From positions 5,456,001-5,520,000 of the forward strand of contig NZ_JAUSZL010000002.1 of NCBI RefSeq assembly GCF_030817535.1: a stretch of DNA of 64,000 nucleotides, read 5' to 3'. Below the pieces are notes generated by a model. That model ran no database searches. It had not been told where the DNA came from and saw only the letters and a program-made list of their open reading frames with translations. Source of the DNA: Streptomyces sp. V3I8 (GTDB lineage: Bacteria; Actinomycetota; Actinomycetes; Streptomycetales; Streptomycetaceae). Below are positions 25,680 through 34,685 of the stretch, in pieces; positions within the stretch are counted from its first letter, which is position 1; each line of letters starts with the position of its first letter. Both the position numbers and the translations under genes were made by a program.

Positions 25680-26555
25680 ATGGCCAGGGCGAAGAACAAG
25701 CGGGCGGGTGACCGGCGGGGTGGGAGCCCGGCCGTTGTCGAAGAGGTCGACGGAGGGCTGGCCGAGCTGGTGCCCGACCGGGAGCGGGCGCGGGCGTGGA
25801 CGCTGCTCGTCGACGGGGCCCCGCAGTCGCACGTCGACCTGGACGACCCGGCGTACCTGGACTTCGAGTACCAGCGCCGCCTCGGCCACGTCATCGACCT
25901 GGTCGCCCCGCCGGGCAGGCCCGTGCACGCCGTGCACCTCGGCGGTGGCGCCCTCACCCTCGCCCGGTACGTCGCCGCGACCCGCCCCCGCTCCACCCAG
26001 CAGGTCGTCGAACGGGACGCGGCGCTCGTCCGGCTGGTCCGGCGCGAACTGCCGCTGGACCCCAACGCCCGGATCAGGGTGCGGTCCGCCGACGCGCGCG
26101 AGGGACTCGCGAAGGTGCCGGACGGGTGGGCGGACCTGGTCGTCGCGGACGTGTTCGGCGGGGCGCGCACACCGGCGCACCTCACGTCGGGCGAGTTCCT
26201 CACCGACGTACGCAGGGTCGTGAAGGCCGGCGGCCTGTACGCCGCCAATCTCGCCGACGGGCCGCCCCTGGCGCATCTGCGCGGTCAGATCGCGACGGCC
26301 GCCGGTGTCTTCCCCGAACTGGCCCTCGTCGCCGACCCGGCGGTCCTGCGCGGCAGACGCTTCGGCAACGCGGTCCTGGTCGCCTCGGACCGGCCCCTCC
26401 CGGTCGCGGAACTGACCCGCCGGGCGGCCTCCGACCCGCACCCGGCCAGAGTCGAACACGGCAAGCCGCTGCGGGACTTCACCGGCGGAGCCGTCCCGGT
26501 GACGGACGCGACGGCGGCGGCCTCACCGGCGCCCCCGCCGTCGGTGTTCCGGTAG
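25680..26555 (+). CDS. Spermidine synthase-like methyltransferase-fold protein
   Basis: 291 aa. The Rossmann core resembles SpeE: an early SHVDLDDPAYLDFEYQRRLGHVIDL, then HAVHLGGGALTLARYVAA (SAM-type loop), QQVVERDAALVRLVRRELPL (acidic residue after strand 2), RSADAREGLAKV and WADLVVADVFGG. In Streptomyces these are annotated as spermidine synthase-like proteins; the DVFGG site replaces the DxYD diamine pocket, so polyamine synthesis is not certain. ATG at 25680 follows a run of G. It is convergent with the next gene. Confidence 0.75.
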   Translation: MARAKNKRAGDRRGGSPAVVEEVDGGLAELVPDRERARAWTLLVDGAPQSHVDLDDPAYLDFEYQRRLGHVIDLVAPPGRPVHAVHLGGGALTLARYVAATRPRSTQQVVERDAALVRLVRRELPLDPNARIRVRSADAREGLAKVPDGWADLVVADVFGGARTPAHLTSGEFLTDVRRVVKAGGLYAANLADGPPLAHLRGQIATAAGVFPELALVADPAVLRGRRFGNAVLVASDRPLPVAELTRRAASDPHPARVEHGKPLRDFTGGAVPVTDATAAASPAPPPSVFR

Positions 26556-26578
26556 CGGCGAAGCCGGAGGGCCGGCGT

Positions 26579-27130
26579 TCAGTAGTCGTTGATCTCGACC
26601 CGCGGCGCGGAGTCGTGCCACGTACAGAACACCGACACCCGGTCGGCCCCGGACGAGAAGTCCACCCGGATCCACGTCTGCGTCTTCCACACCTGCATCG
26701 ACCACCCCGACGCGGGCGTCGCGGACACCAGCGCGGCCGACGACGTCCCGAGGTCGAAGACGGCCCGCCCGCCGTCGGTGTCGTAACTTTTCACCTCGCC
26801 GGAGGCATCCGCGCCGGGAGTGGGGCTCGCCGCCTCCGAGCGCGACGGCGACGGCGAGGCCGGGGGCGCGGCCGACGGCGAACGGCTCGCCCGCGGCGCA
26901 CGGCGGCTCTCCGACGGCGAAGGCGTCGCCTCTGCCGGGGACCGGGACCGGCTCGTCGAGGACGACAGCGGCTCGACCCCCCGCGCGGTCACGTCCGCCG
27001 TGATCGGCAGCGCCCGCGGCGGATCGTAGGCCGTGCCCGTCATGACCGTGTGCACACCCCACCACGACAGCGTGACCGCCGCGCCCGTGGCGAGCGACCA
27101 CGCCAGTACGTGTACGAGTCCTCTGCGCAT
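26579..27130 (-). CDS. Membrane-anchored or secreted protein of unknown function
   Basis: 183 aa. An N-terminal hydrophobic helix (about 6-30) is followed by a Ser/Pro/Arg-rich low-complexity region (about 55-115). A short beta-rich C-terminal domain follows (VWKTQTWIRVDFSSG, VFCTWHD). The layout suggests an exported domain on a flexible tether. The ATG at 27130 was chosen because it directly precedes the basic-hydrophobic start MRRGLVHVLAWSL. Divergent from the two-component genes. Family not recognised. Confidence 0.6.
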   Translation of the reverse strand: MRRGLVHVLAWSLATGAAVTLSWWGVHTVMTGTAYDPPRALPITADVTARGVEPLSSSTSRSRSPAEATPSPSESRRAPRASRSPSAAPPASPSPSRSEAASPTPGADASGEVKSYDTDGGRAVFDLGTSSAALVSATPASGWSMQVWKTQTWIRVDFSSGADRVSVFCTWHDSAPRVEINDY

Positions 27131-27240
27131 CGCGGGCCATCCTGCCCCACGAACCCCACGCGTGTCCCGCGGGCCCGGGGCCGGGGAAGTTGTCCACAGG
27201 CCCCGGACCGGGCTCCCCCGCATGGCGTACGGTGCCGCTC

Positions 27241-27957
27241 ATGGCAAGTGTGCTCGTGGTCGAGGACGACCAGTTCGTACGCTCCGCCCTCATCCGGCAT
27301 CTGACCGAGGCCGCGCACACGGTGCGCAGTGTCGGCACGGCCCTCGAGGCGCTGCGCGAGGTCGCCCATTTCCGTTTCGACGTCGTGATCCTGGATCTCG
27401 GCCTGCCCGACCTGGACGGGTCGGAGGCGCTGAAGATGCTGCGCGGCATCACCGACGTGCCCGTGATCGTGGCGACCGCGCGGGACGACGAGACGGAGAT
27501 CGTCCGGCTGCTGAACGACGGCGCGGACGACTACCTGACGAAACCCTTCTCGGTGGAGCACCTGTCGGCCCGGATGGCGGCGGTCCTGCGCCGCGCCCGG
27601 TCCTCGGCCGCGGAGCCCGCGCCCGCCCCTCAGCTGCGGGTCGGCGGCCTCGCCATCGACCCGCTGCGCCGCCAGGCCGAACTGGACGGCGTACGACTGG
27701 ACCTGACCCGGCGCGAGTTCGACCTGCTGGCCTTCCTCGCCGGGCGGCCCGGTGTCGTGGTGGCCCGCAAGGAGCTGCTCGCCGAGGTGTGGCAGCAGTC
27801 CTACGGCGACGACCAGACCATCGACGTCCACCTGTCCTGGCTGCGGCGCAAGCTGGGCGAGACGGCGGCCCGGCCGCGCTACCTGCACACCCTGCGCGGG
27901 GTCGGCGTGAAGCTGGAGCCGCCGGGGCCCGCCGGGACGCCGGGACCGGCGCGATGA
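27241..27957 (+). CDS. OmpR-family response regulator
   Basis: 238 aa. The receiver domain (1-120) has the acidic pocket VEDD, phospho-acceptor Asp52 in VILDLGLPDLDG, the conserved Thr/Ala in VATARDD and Lys101 in YLTKPFS. The C-terminal winged helix (about 135-230) contains LTRREFDLLAFLAGRPG and a recognition helix ending TIDVHLSWLRRKLG. Its TGA overlaps the ATG of the kinase gene (ATGA). It probably controls genes responding to the partner sensor; targets unknown. Confidence 0.92.
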   Translation: MASVLVVEDDQFVRSALIRHLTEAAHTVRSVGTALEALREVAHFRFDVVILDLGLPDLDGSEALKMLRGITDVPVIVATARDDETEIVRLLNDGADDYLTKPFSVEHLSARMAAVLRRARSSAAEPAPAPQLRVGGLAIDPLRRQAELDGVRLDLTRREFDLLAFLAGRPGVVVARKELLAEVWQQSYGDDQTIDVHLSWLRRKLGETAARPRYLHTLRGVGVKLEPPGPAGTPGPAR

Positions 27958-29393
27958 GATGGGCGCTGGTCAAGGTCTGCGTGGCCGTCACCACGATGGT
28001 CGTGGTGGCCTTCGCGGTCCCGCTGGGCCTGGTGATCAGGGAGATGGCGCGGGACCGGGCGTTCTCGAACGCGGAGCGGGAGGCGGCGGCCGTCGCGCCC
28101 GCCCTGTCGATCACCACCGACCGGGCCGAGCTGGAGCGGGTCGTCGTCTCGGCCGCGTCGGACGCGAGGATGGCGGTCCACATACCGGCGGGCGACCGCG
28201 CGGACACCGGCGGCGGGAAGGCTGCCGGCGGCGGGCAGCAGGCCGTCGACATCGGCAGGCAGCGCGCCACCGGCGAGGACATCGCCACCACCCGCAGACT
28301 CGGCCGGGCCTCCACCGCCGAAGTGCCCGGCGGATCCACGCTGTTGCAGCCCGTCGCGCTGAGCTCGGGCGAGATCGCGGTCGTCGAGGTGTACGTCCCC
28401 GAGTCGGAGGTCACCAACGGCGTGGGCACCGCCTGGGCCGTCCTCGCCGGGGTCGGTATCGCGCTCGTCGTGGGCTCGGTCGCGGTGGCCGACCGGCTCG
28501 GGGTGCGGATGGTGCAGCCCGCACAGCGACTGGTGGAGAGCGCGCACGAACTGGGGGAGGGGAAGCTGGGCGTGCGCGTGCCCGAGGAAGGACCGACCGA
28601 GCTGCGGCTCGCGGCCGTCGCCTTCAACTCCATGGCCGACCAGGTCGTCCAGCTGCTCGCCAACGAGCGGGAGCTGGCGGCGGACCTCTCGCACCGGCTG
28701 CGTACCCCCCTCACCGTGCTGCGGCTGAACGCGGCCTCGCTCGGTGACGGGCCGGCCGCCGAGCAGACCAGGGCCGCCGTCGCCCAGCTGGAGCGCGAGG
28801 TCGACACGATCATCCGCACGGCCCGGGAGGCCAAGCCGCAGACCGCGGCCGTCGGGGCCGGCGCCGGGTGCGACGCGGCGGAGGTCGTCCGCGAGCGCAT
28901 GGACTTCTGGTCGGCGCTCGCCGAGGACGAGGGGCGCAAGGTACGGGTGGCCGGTGTCGACCGGCCCGTACGGATACCGGTGGCCCGCGCCGATCTCGTC
29001 GCCGCGCTCGACGCGCTGCTCGGGAACGTGTTCCGGCACACCGCCGAGGGCACGGCGTTCGCGGTCGACGTGCACAACGGCGAGGACGCCGTGATCGTCC
29101 TCGTCTCGGACGCGGGCCCGGGGATAGCCGACCCCGGGGCCGCGATGGCCCGCGGTCGCGGATCGGGTGCCGACGGCTCGACCGGGCTCGGGCTCGACAT
29201 CGTGAGCCGGCTCGCGGAGTCGACCGGCGGGGACGTGCGCATCGGCCGCTCCGTACTGGGCGGGACCGAGGTCAGGATCTGGATCCAGCTGGACGGCCGC
29301 GAGCCCGAGCGGCGCGGCCACCGCGGATCGGTGCGACGGCGCGGACCGGCCACATTGGTCTCGACCTTTAACCGTTCCCGATCCCATCCTTAA
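27954..29393 (+). CDS. Sensor histidine kinase
   Basis: 479 aa. TM1 (about 5-27), an extracytoplasmic sensor of about 130 residues, TM2 (about 160-182), then HAMP (VQPAQRLVESAHELGEGKLG). HisKA contains the phospho-acceptor His in LSHRLRTPLTVLRL. The HATPase_c domain has N-box VFRHTAEGTAF, G1 VSDAGPGIADPGAA and G2 GSTGLGLDIVSRLA. Complete two-component partner of the overlapping response regulator gene. A chitinase gene lies 101 bp downstream on the same strand with its own gap. Confidence 0.92.
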   Translation: MRWALVKVCVAVTTMVVVAFAVPLGLVIREMARDRAFSNAEREAAAVAPALSITTDRAELERVVVSAASDARMAVHIPAGDRADTGGGKAAGGGQQAVDIGRQRATGEDIATTRRLGRASTAEVPGGSTLLQPVALSSGEIAVVEVYVPESEVTNGVGTAWAVLAGVGIALVVGSVAVADRLGVRMVQPAQRLVESAHELGEGKLGVRVPEEGPTELRLAAVAFNSMADQVVQLLANERELAADLSHRLRTPLTVLRLNAASLGDGPAAEQTRAAVAQLEREVDTIIRTAREAKPQTAAVGAGAGCDAAEVVRERMDFWSALAEDEGRKVRVAGVDRPVRIPVARADLVAALDALLGNVFRHTAEGTAFAVDVHNGEDAVIVLVSDAGPGIADPGAAMARGRGSGADGSTGLGLDIVSRLAESTGGDVRIGRSVLGGTEVRIWIQLDGREPERRGHRGSVRRRGPATLVSTFNRSRSHP

Positions 29394-29494
29394 GCGCACC
29401 CTAAGATCCTCAAGCCCTGTCCCGATCGCGGTTTTTGCCGGTTTCCGGCTCGCTAGCGTGCTGCCGCAACCCCACCTCGGAAGGCAGGCACGCG

Positions 29495-30982
29495 ATGAGC
29501 ACGCACCGGCGCATGGCCAGTGGCAGGAACAAGGCGATGGGCGCGGTGGTCGCCGCGGCCGTGGTCGGCGGCGGAGCGCTCGTGTTCACCGGGACGGCGC
29601 AGGCGGCCGGGGTCGGCGCCGCGTATACCAGGACCAGCGACTGGTCGACGGGCTACACCGCCCAGTACGTCGTGACCAACGACAGCGCCGGCGCGAAGAC
29701 GGACTGGACGCTGGAGTTCGACCTGCCGTCCGGCGCCGAGCTCGGCTCGCTGTGGAACGCCGAGTCGAAGGTGAGCGGCCGGCACGTCACCGTGAAGCCC
29801 CCGTCCTGGGACGAGGACGGCCTCACCCGGGGCGAGTCGGTCACCGTCGGCTTCGTGGTGCGGGGCTCCGGCGACCCGACCGGCTGTCTCGTCGACGGCG
29901 CCACGTGCTCGGTGGACGACGGGGCGACCCCGGAGCCCACCGGTCGCCCGACGCGGACCACGACCCCGTCGCCGTCACCGGAACCGACGAAGCCCACCGC
30001 GACCCCGACGGCCACCGCGACCGCCACGGCGACCGGGAGCGCGAGCCCGGCCCCGACGCCCACCGGGACCACCGGCGGCGGCACGGCAGGCGGCGCCGGC
30101 TTCGCGCCCTACGTCGACACCTCGCTCTACCCCGCCTTCGATCTGCTCGCCCACGCGGCGGCCACCGGGGTGAAGGAGTACAACCTCGCCTTCGTCACGG
30201 ACGGCGGCGGCTGTACCCCCAAGTGGGGCGGGGTCACCGACCTCGGCGGTGACGCGGTCGCCGCGCAGATCGGCGGGTTGCGGGACGGGGGCGGCGACGT
30301 CCGGGTCTCCTTCGGCGGTGCGTCCGGCTCCGAACTGGCGCTGAACTGCCCGTCGGCTGACGCCCTCGCGGCGGCGTACGGCAAGGCCGTGGACGCGTAC
30401 GACCTGACGAAGGTCGACTTCGACGTGGAGGGCGGCGCGCTCCCGGACACCGCGGCGAACACCCGCAGGGCGAAGGCGATCGCGAAGCTGCAGGCCGAAC
30501 ACCCGGGCCTGGACGTCTCGTTCACCCTGCCCGTCATGCCGGAAGGCCTCACCCAGGACGGCGTGAGCCTGCTCGCCGACGCCAAGGCGAACGGTGTCGC
30601 CGTCGGCACGGTCAACATCATGGCGATGGACTACGGGCCGGCGTACAGCGGTGACATGGGCACCTACGCCGAGCAGGCCGCCACCGCCACCCAGGCACAG
30701 ATCGAGGGAGTCCTCGGGCTCTCCGACTCCGCCGCCTGGAAGGCCGTCGCCGTCACCCCGATGATCGGCGTCAACGACGTGGCCACGGAGATCTTCACGG
30801 TCGACGACGCCACCCAGCTCGTCGCCTTCGCCCGGTCGAAGGGGCTCGGCGGGCTCTCCCTGTGGTCCGCCACCCGCGACAAGCAGTGCGCCGGCGGCAC
30901 CAGGCCCACCGCCGACGCGACCTGCAGCTCGGTCCTCCAGGACGCGAACGCCTTCTCGAAGGCCTTCGCCGCCTACAAGTAG
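29495..30982 (+). CDS. Secreted chitinase, CBM2-GH18
   Basis: 495 aa. A signal peptide (1-37, ending near TAQA) leads to a CBM2-like cellulose/chitin-binding domain (about 38-145, conserved Trp residues and a late Cys pair). A Pro/Thr linker (about 146-200) and a GH18 catalytic domain (about 203-495) follow. The catalytic signature is D308-F-D310-V-E312, with Glu312 as acid. YNLAFVTDGGGC, VRVSFGGASG, NIMAMDYG and GLSLWSATRD are typical of bacterial GH18 chitinases. ATG follows GGAAGG. It hydrolyses chitin outside the cell. No DasR core was found upstream. Confidence 0.9.
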   Translation: MSTHRRMASGRNKAMGAVVAAAVVGGGALVFTGTAQAAGVGAAYTRTSDWSTGYTAQYVVTNDSAGAKTDWTLEFDLPSGAELGSLWNAESKVSGRHVTVKPPSWDEDGLTRGESVTVGFVVRGSGDPTGCLVDGATCSVDDGATPEPTGRPTRTTTPSPSPEPTKPTATPTATATATATGSASPAPTPTGTTGGGTAGGAGFAPYVDTSLYPAFDLLAHAAATGVKEYNLAFVTDGGGCTPKWGGVTDLGGDAVAAQIGGLRDGGGDVRVSFGGASGSELALNCPSADALAAAYGKAVDAYDLTKVDFDVEGGALPDTAANTRRAKAIAKLQAEHPGLDVSFTLPVMPEGLTQDGVSLLADAKANGVAVGTVNIMAMDYGPAYSGDMGTYAEQAATATQAQIEGVLGLSDSAAWKAVAVTPMIGVNDVATEIFTVDDATQLVAFARSKGLGGLSLWSATRDKQCAGGTRPTADATCSSVLQDANAFSKAFAAYK

Positions 30983-31024
30983 CCCCCGAACGCCCCCGTG
31001 GGAGGTCATGTCCGCGCGGGGGCC

Positions 31025-31066
31025 GCGCGCCCCGGCCGGCCTTCCCCCCACCCGGCCGGGGCGCGC
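31025..31066. terminator. Bidirectional hairpin terminator
   Basis: A perfect 15-bp stem (31025-31039 with 31052-31066) lies in the gap between the convergent chitinase and bglC genes. It can serve both. Confidence 0.75.
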
Positions 31067-31152
31067 GCAGGTACGCCGCGGGGCGCGGCACTCCCCTCAC
31101 TCTGGTGCCGCGCCCCACCCCCACTCCCGCCCGTTTCCCCCGAAAGGGGTAT

Positions 31153-32583
31153 CTACTCGACCGGGTTGACCGGCGGCAGCTCCCCGGTACGGGCCGCTTC
31201 CCGGTACCAGAGGGCGCTCGACTTCGGCGTACGGGCCTGCGTCGCGTAGTCCACGTACACCGCGCCGAAGCGCTTGTCGTAGCCGTACGCCCACTCGAAG
31301 TTGTCCATCAGGGACCACAGGAAGTAGCCGCGCACGTCCGCGCCGTCGGCGATCGCCCGGCGGACCGCGCGCAGGTGCCCGTGCAGGTACGCGATGCGCT
31401 CCGGGTCGTGGACGCGGCCGTCCGGGTCCGGCTTGTCGTCGTAGGCGGCGCCGTTCTCCGTGATGTACAGCGGCAGCCCCGGCACCTCGCGGGTGTAGCG
31501 CATGATCAGGTCCTGCAGGCCCGACGGGTCGATCGTCCAGCCCATCTCCGTGCGCTCACCGGGAGTCTGGTGGAAGGCCACGTCGTCCGCGGCCGGCCAG
31601 GGCGAGAACTCGCTCGACCCGTGGCCGTCCGCGCGCGGCCCGGACGAGTCCGCCGGGGCGGCCGCCACCAGCGTCGGCGTGTAGTAGTTCAGCCCGAGCG
31701 CGTCCAGCGGCTGCTTGATGAGGGCGAGGTCGCCGTCCCGCACGTACGACCAGTCCGTCACCGACGCGGTCGCCGTGAGCAGCGTCTGCGGGTACGCCCC
31801 GTGCAGCATCGGGCCGTGGAAGATGCCGTTGGCCAGGTCGTCGATGCGCCGGGCCGCCGCCAGGTCCGCCGGGTCCCGGGTCAGCGGCCTGACCACCGAG
31901 GAGTTGAGGCTCACCGCGATGCTGTTGCGGGCGGGCATCGCCGTGCGCAGGGCCTTGGTGGCGAGGCCGTGCGCCAGGTTGAGGTGGTGGGCCGCGCGCA
32001 GGGACGCCTCCGGGTCGGTGCGGCCGGGGGCGTGCACACCGGACGCGTAGCCGAGGAACGCGCTGCACCACGGCTCGTTGAGCGTGATCCACTGCTCGAC
32101 GCGGTCGCCGAGCGCCTCGCCCACGATCTGCGCGTACTCGGCGAAGCGCAGCGCGGTGTCGCGCTCCGGCCAGCCGCCCGCGTCCTCCAGCTCCTGCGGC
32201 AGGTCCCAGTGGTAGAGGGTGAGCGCCGGCCTGATGCCGTGGGAGAGCAGCTCGTCGACCAGCCGGCGGTAGAAGTCGAGGCCGCGCTGGACGGCGGGGC
32301 CCCGGCCGGTCGGCTGCACCCGCGACCAGGACACCGAGAAGCGGTACGCGGTCAGGCCCAGGTCGGCCATCATCGCGACGTCCTCGCGGTAACGGTGGTA
32401 GTGGTCGTTGGCGATGTCGCCGGTCTCACCGCCCGCGGTCTTGCCGGGGGTGTGGCTGAAGGTGTCCCAGATCGAGGGCGTACGGCCGTCCTCCCGGACC
32501 GCCCCCTCGATCTGGTACGCGGAGGTCGCGGCGCCCCAGAGGAAAGCGGGCGGGAAGGTCACGGGCGATTCGGGCTCGGGCAT
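31153..32583 (-). CDS. bglC: GH1 beta-glucosidase
   Basis: 476 aa. GH1 hallmarks: [15 protein letters not shown] at the N-terminus, acid/base Glu in [13 protein letters not shown], and nucleophile Glu in [11 protein letters not shown], with the closing [17 protein letters not shown]. No signal peptide, so it acts in the cytosol on imported cellobiose and cello-oligosaccharides to give glucose. It follows cebG by 159 bp on the same strand and has its own CebR-like box over the start codon. ATG at 32583. Confidence 0.93.
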   Translation of the reverse strand: MPEPESPVTFPPAFLWGAATSAYQIEGAVREDGRTPSIWDTFSHTPGKTAGGETGDIANDHYHRYREDVAMMADLGLTAYRFSVSWSRVQPTGRGPAVQRGLDFYRRLVDELLSHGIRPALTLYHWDLPQELEDAGGWPERDTALRFAEYAQIVGEALGDRVEQWITLNEPWCSAFLGYASGVHAPGRTDPEASLRAAHHLNLAHGLATKALRTAMPARNSIAVSLNSSVVRPLTRDPADLAAARRIDDLANGIFHGPMLHGAYPQTLLTATASVTDWSYVRDGDLALIKQPLDALGLNYYTPTLVAAAPADSSGPRADGHGSSEFSPWPAADDVAFHQTPGERTEMGWTIDPSGLQDLIMRYTREVPGLPLYITENGAAYDDKPDPDGRVHDPERIAYLHGHLRAVRRAIADGADVRGYFLWSLMDNFEWAYGYDKRFGAVYVDYATQARTPKSSALWYREAARTGELPPVNPVE

Positions 32584-32596
32584 GGAAGCGCTCCCA
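32583..32596. promoter_or_regulatory. CebR box at the bglC start
   Basis: TGGAAGCGCTCCCA matches the 14-bp CebR operator consensus TGGGAGCGCTCCCA at 13 of 14 positions. It overlaps the bglC start codon, so the repressor could block expression of bglC independently of cebEFG. Confidence 0.85.
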
Positions 32597-32692
32597 TGGG
32601 AGGGGGTCGTATGAGACCGGGGATATGGAGGTCGGGGACGGGGGCGGGGCGACGACGGCTCGCCCCCGTCGGCCGGGCGCGGCCGGCCCGTG

Positions 32693-32726
32693 CCGCCGGG
32701 CCGGGCGCCACGGGCCGGCCCGGCGG
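32693..32726 (-). terminator. Intercistronic hairpin between cebG and bglC
   Basis: A perfect 12-bp stem (32693-32704 with 32715-32726) lies 16 nt after the cebG stop. It may end or attenuate the cebEFG transcript, allowing separate bglC levels. Confidence 0.6.
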
Positions 32727-32742
32727 GCGCGGGGGCGGCGGG

Positions 32743-33660
32743 TCAGCCCTTGATCGCGCCCTGCATGATCCCGCCCACGATCTGCTTGCCGAACAGCAGG
32801 AAGGCGATGAGCAGCGGCAGGGTGCCGAGGAGCGCGCCCGCCATGATCACCGCCTGGTCGGGGACGTAACCCGTGCCGAGCGAGTTGAGGGCGACCTGCA
32901 CGGTGGGGTTCTGCTGGTTGAGCGCGATGATCGGCCACAGGAAGTCGTTCCAGGCCATCACGAACGTCAGCAGCCCGAGCACGGCCATCGCGGGCCGCGC
33001 CGCCGGAAAGACGACGTGCCACACGATGCGCAGACTGCTCGCGCCGTCGACCCGCGCCGCCTCGATCAGTTCGCTGGGCAGCGCCTGGACCAGGTACTGC
33101 CGCATGAAGAACGTACCGAAGGCGCTGACCAGGGTCGGCAGGATGACCGTCTGCAGCTGGTTGGACCAGCCCAGCTCGCTCATCCACAGGTACAGCGGTA
33201 CGACCGCCAGCTGCGGCGGGATCATCATCGTGCCGATGGTCAGCAGCAGCAGGGTGTTGGAGAACCTGAACCGCAGTTTGGCGAAGGCGAACCCGGCGAG
33301 CGTGGAGAACAGGACCGTACCGACGGTGATGGTCCCGGCGACGATCGTGCTGTTGACCATCGCGGTGCCGAGGCCACCCTCCTCCCACGCGGTCTGCAGG
33401 TTCTTGAACAGGTTCCCGCCGATCCACAGCGGCGGCGGCGTCTCGGCGAGCCGCTGGTTGGTGCGCGAGGACGCGACCACCGTCCACAGCAGCGGCGCCA
33501 GCGAGACGAAGGCCAGGACGGCCAGGACGACGTACGTGACCGGCCCGCCGTGCAGTTGCTTGCCCGCGCCGAGCAGCCGGCGGCGTCCGGAGCCGTCCCG
33601 GCCGCTCTTGCGCGCCACCTCGTCCTGTGCCTGAGGAGGCGTCAGTTCACTTGTCGTCAT
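32743..33660 (-). CDS. cebG: Cellobiose/cellotriose ABC transporter permease
   Basis: 305 aa, six predicted transmembrane segments, of the MalG/CebG class. The EAA loop is EAARVDGASSLRIVWHVVFPAARP. The N-terminus is a charged cytosolic tail. Its start overlaps the cebF stop (ATGA). With CebF it forms the channel; the ATPase is usually the shared MsiK encoded elsewhere, and none is present here. Confidence 0.9.
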   Translation of the reverse strand: MTTSELTPPQAQDEVARKSGRDGSGRRRLLGAGKQLHGGPVTYVVLAVLAFVSLAPLLWTVVASSRTNQRLAETPPPLWIGGNLFKNLQTAWEEGGLGTAMVNSTIVAGTITVGTVLFSTLAGFAFAKLRFRFSNTLLLLTIGTMMIPPQLAVVPLYLWMSELGWSNQLQTVILPTLVSAFGTFFMRQYLVQALPSELIEAARVDGASSLRIVWHVVFPAARPAMAVLGLLTFVMAWNDFLWPIIALNQQNPTVQVALNSLGTGYVPDQAVIMAGALLGTLPLLIAFLLFGKQIVGGIMQGAIKG

Positions 33661-34685
33661 CGTGACTTCCTCAGCCGTCGGGTGATCAGCAGGTTGACCG
33701 CGGCGACGATCAGCAGGATCAGGAACATCGTCCAGGCGATCGCGGACGCCTTGCCGAGGTTGCCGATGATCCAGCCCTGGTCGTACATGTACAGGCCGAG
33801 CGTCTGGTACTGGTGCTCGGAGCCGCCCTTGGAGCCGCTGACCCCGCCGAACAGGAGCGGTTCACCGAACAGCTGGGTGGCGCCGATCGTGGAGACGACC
33901 ACCGTGAACAGGATCGTCGGCCGCAGCATCGGGATCGTCACGTGGCGGAACTGCTGCCAGCGGTTCGCGCCGTCCAGGGACGCCGACTCGTACAGGTCGG
34001 CGGGGATCGCCTGCATCGCCGCGAGGTAGATCAGGGCGTTGTAGCCGGTCCACCGCCAGATCACGATCGAGGAGACGGCGAACTGCGAACCCCAGGTGGA
34101 CTCACGCCAGTTGACCGGGTCGACCCCCACGAAGTGCAGCAGCCAGTTGATCATGCCGCCGTCCCACGAGTACAGCAGGACGAACACCAGGGTCGCCGCC
34201 GCCACCGAGGTGGCGTACGGGGTGAGCATCACGACCCGCCACATGGTGGAGCCGCGCAGCTTGTAGTTGAGCAGGTGCGCGATGCCGATCGCCATGACCA
34301 GCTGCGGCACGGTCGAGATCACACCGATGGTGAAGGTGTTCTGCAGCGCCCCCCAGAAGAAGTCCGAGGAGAGCAGGTTCTCGTAGTTGTCCAGGCCCAC
34401 CCAGGTCTGCTGGTCCAGGTTGGACAGCTGCACGTTGTGCAGCGAGTACCAGGCCGTGTACAGCAGCGGGACGAGCCCGAAGGCGCCGAAGAAGATGAAG
34501 AAGGGGGCGATGAACGCGTACGGCGACGCCTTCATGTCCCAGCGGTACAGCCGGCTGCGCCAGGAGCCGGGGCCGGGGGGCGGTGTACCGCGACCGTGAG
34601 CACGGCGCGCCGCGCCCGGCTGGGAGCCGGGCGCGGCGTCGGCGCTCGACGCGGAGTGCGCGAGAGCCTGCTTGGAGCTTGTCAC
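33657..34685 (-). CDS. cebF: Cellobiose/cellotriose ABC transporter permease
   Basis: 342 aa. A Ser/Pro/Arg-rich cytosolic N-terminus (1-50) precedes six transmembrane helices. The EAA loop is ESASLDGANRWQQFRHVTIPMLRP. GTG at 34685 overlaps the cebE stop codon (GTGA), so translation is coupled. MalF-like partner of CebG. Confidence 0.9.
   Translation of the reverse strand: MTSSKQALAHSASSADAAPGSQPGAARRAHGRGTPPPGPGSWRSRLYRWDMKASPYAFIAPFFIFFGAFGLVPLLYTAWYSLHNVQLSNLDQQTWVGLDNYENLLSSDFFWGALQNTFTIGVISTVPQLVMAIGIAHLLNYKLRGSTMWRVVMLTPYATSVAAATLVFVLLYSWDGGMINWLLHFVGVDPVNWRESTWGSQFAVSSIVIWRWTGYNALIYLAAMQAIPADLYESASLDGANRWQQFRHVTIPMLRPTILFTVVVSTIGATQLFGEPLLFGGVSGSKGGSEHQYQTLGLYMYDQGWIIGNLGKASAIAWTMFLILLIVAAVNLLITRRLRKSR

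Noticed and set aside
30862..34029. A 1055-codon plus-strand open frame
   Set aside because: It is antisense to bglC, cebG and part of cebF and has Arg/Val-rich composition typical of shadow frames.
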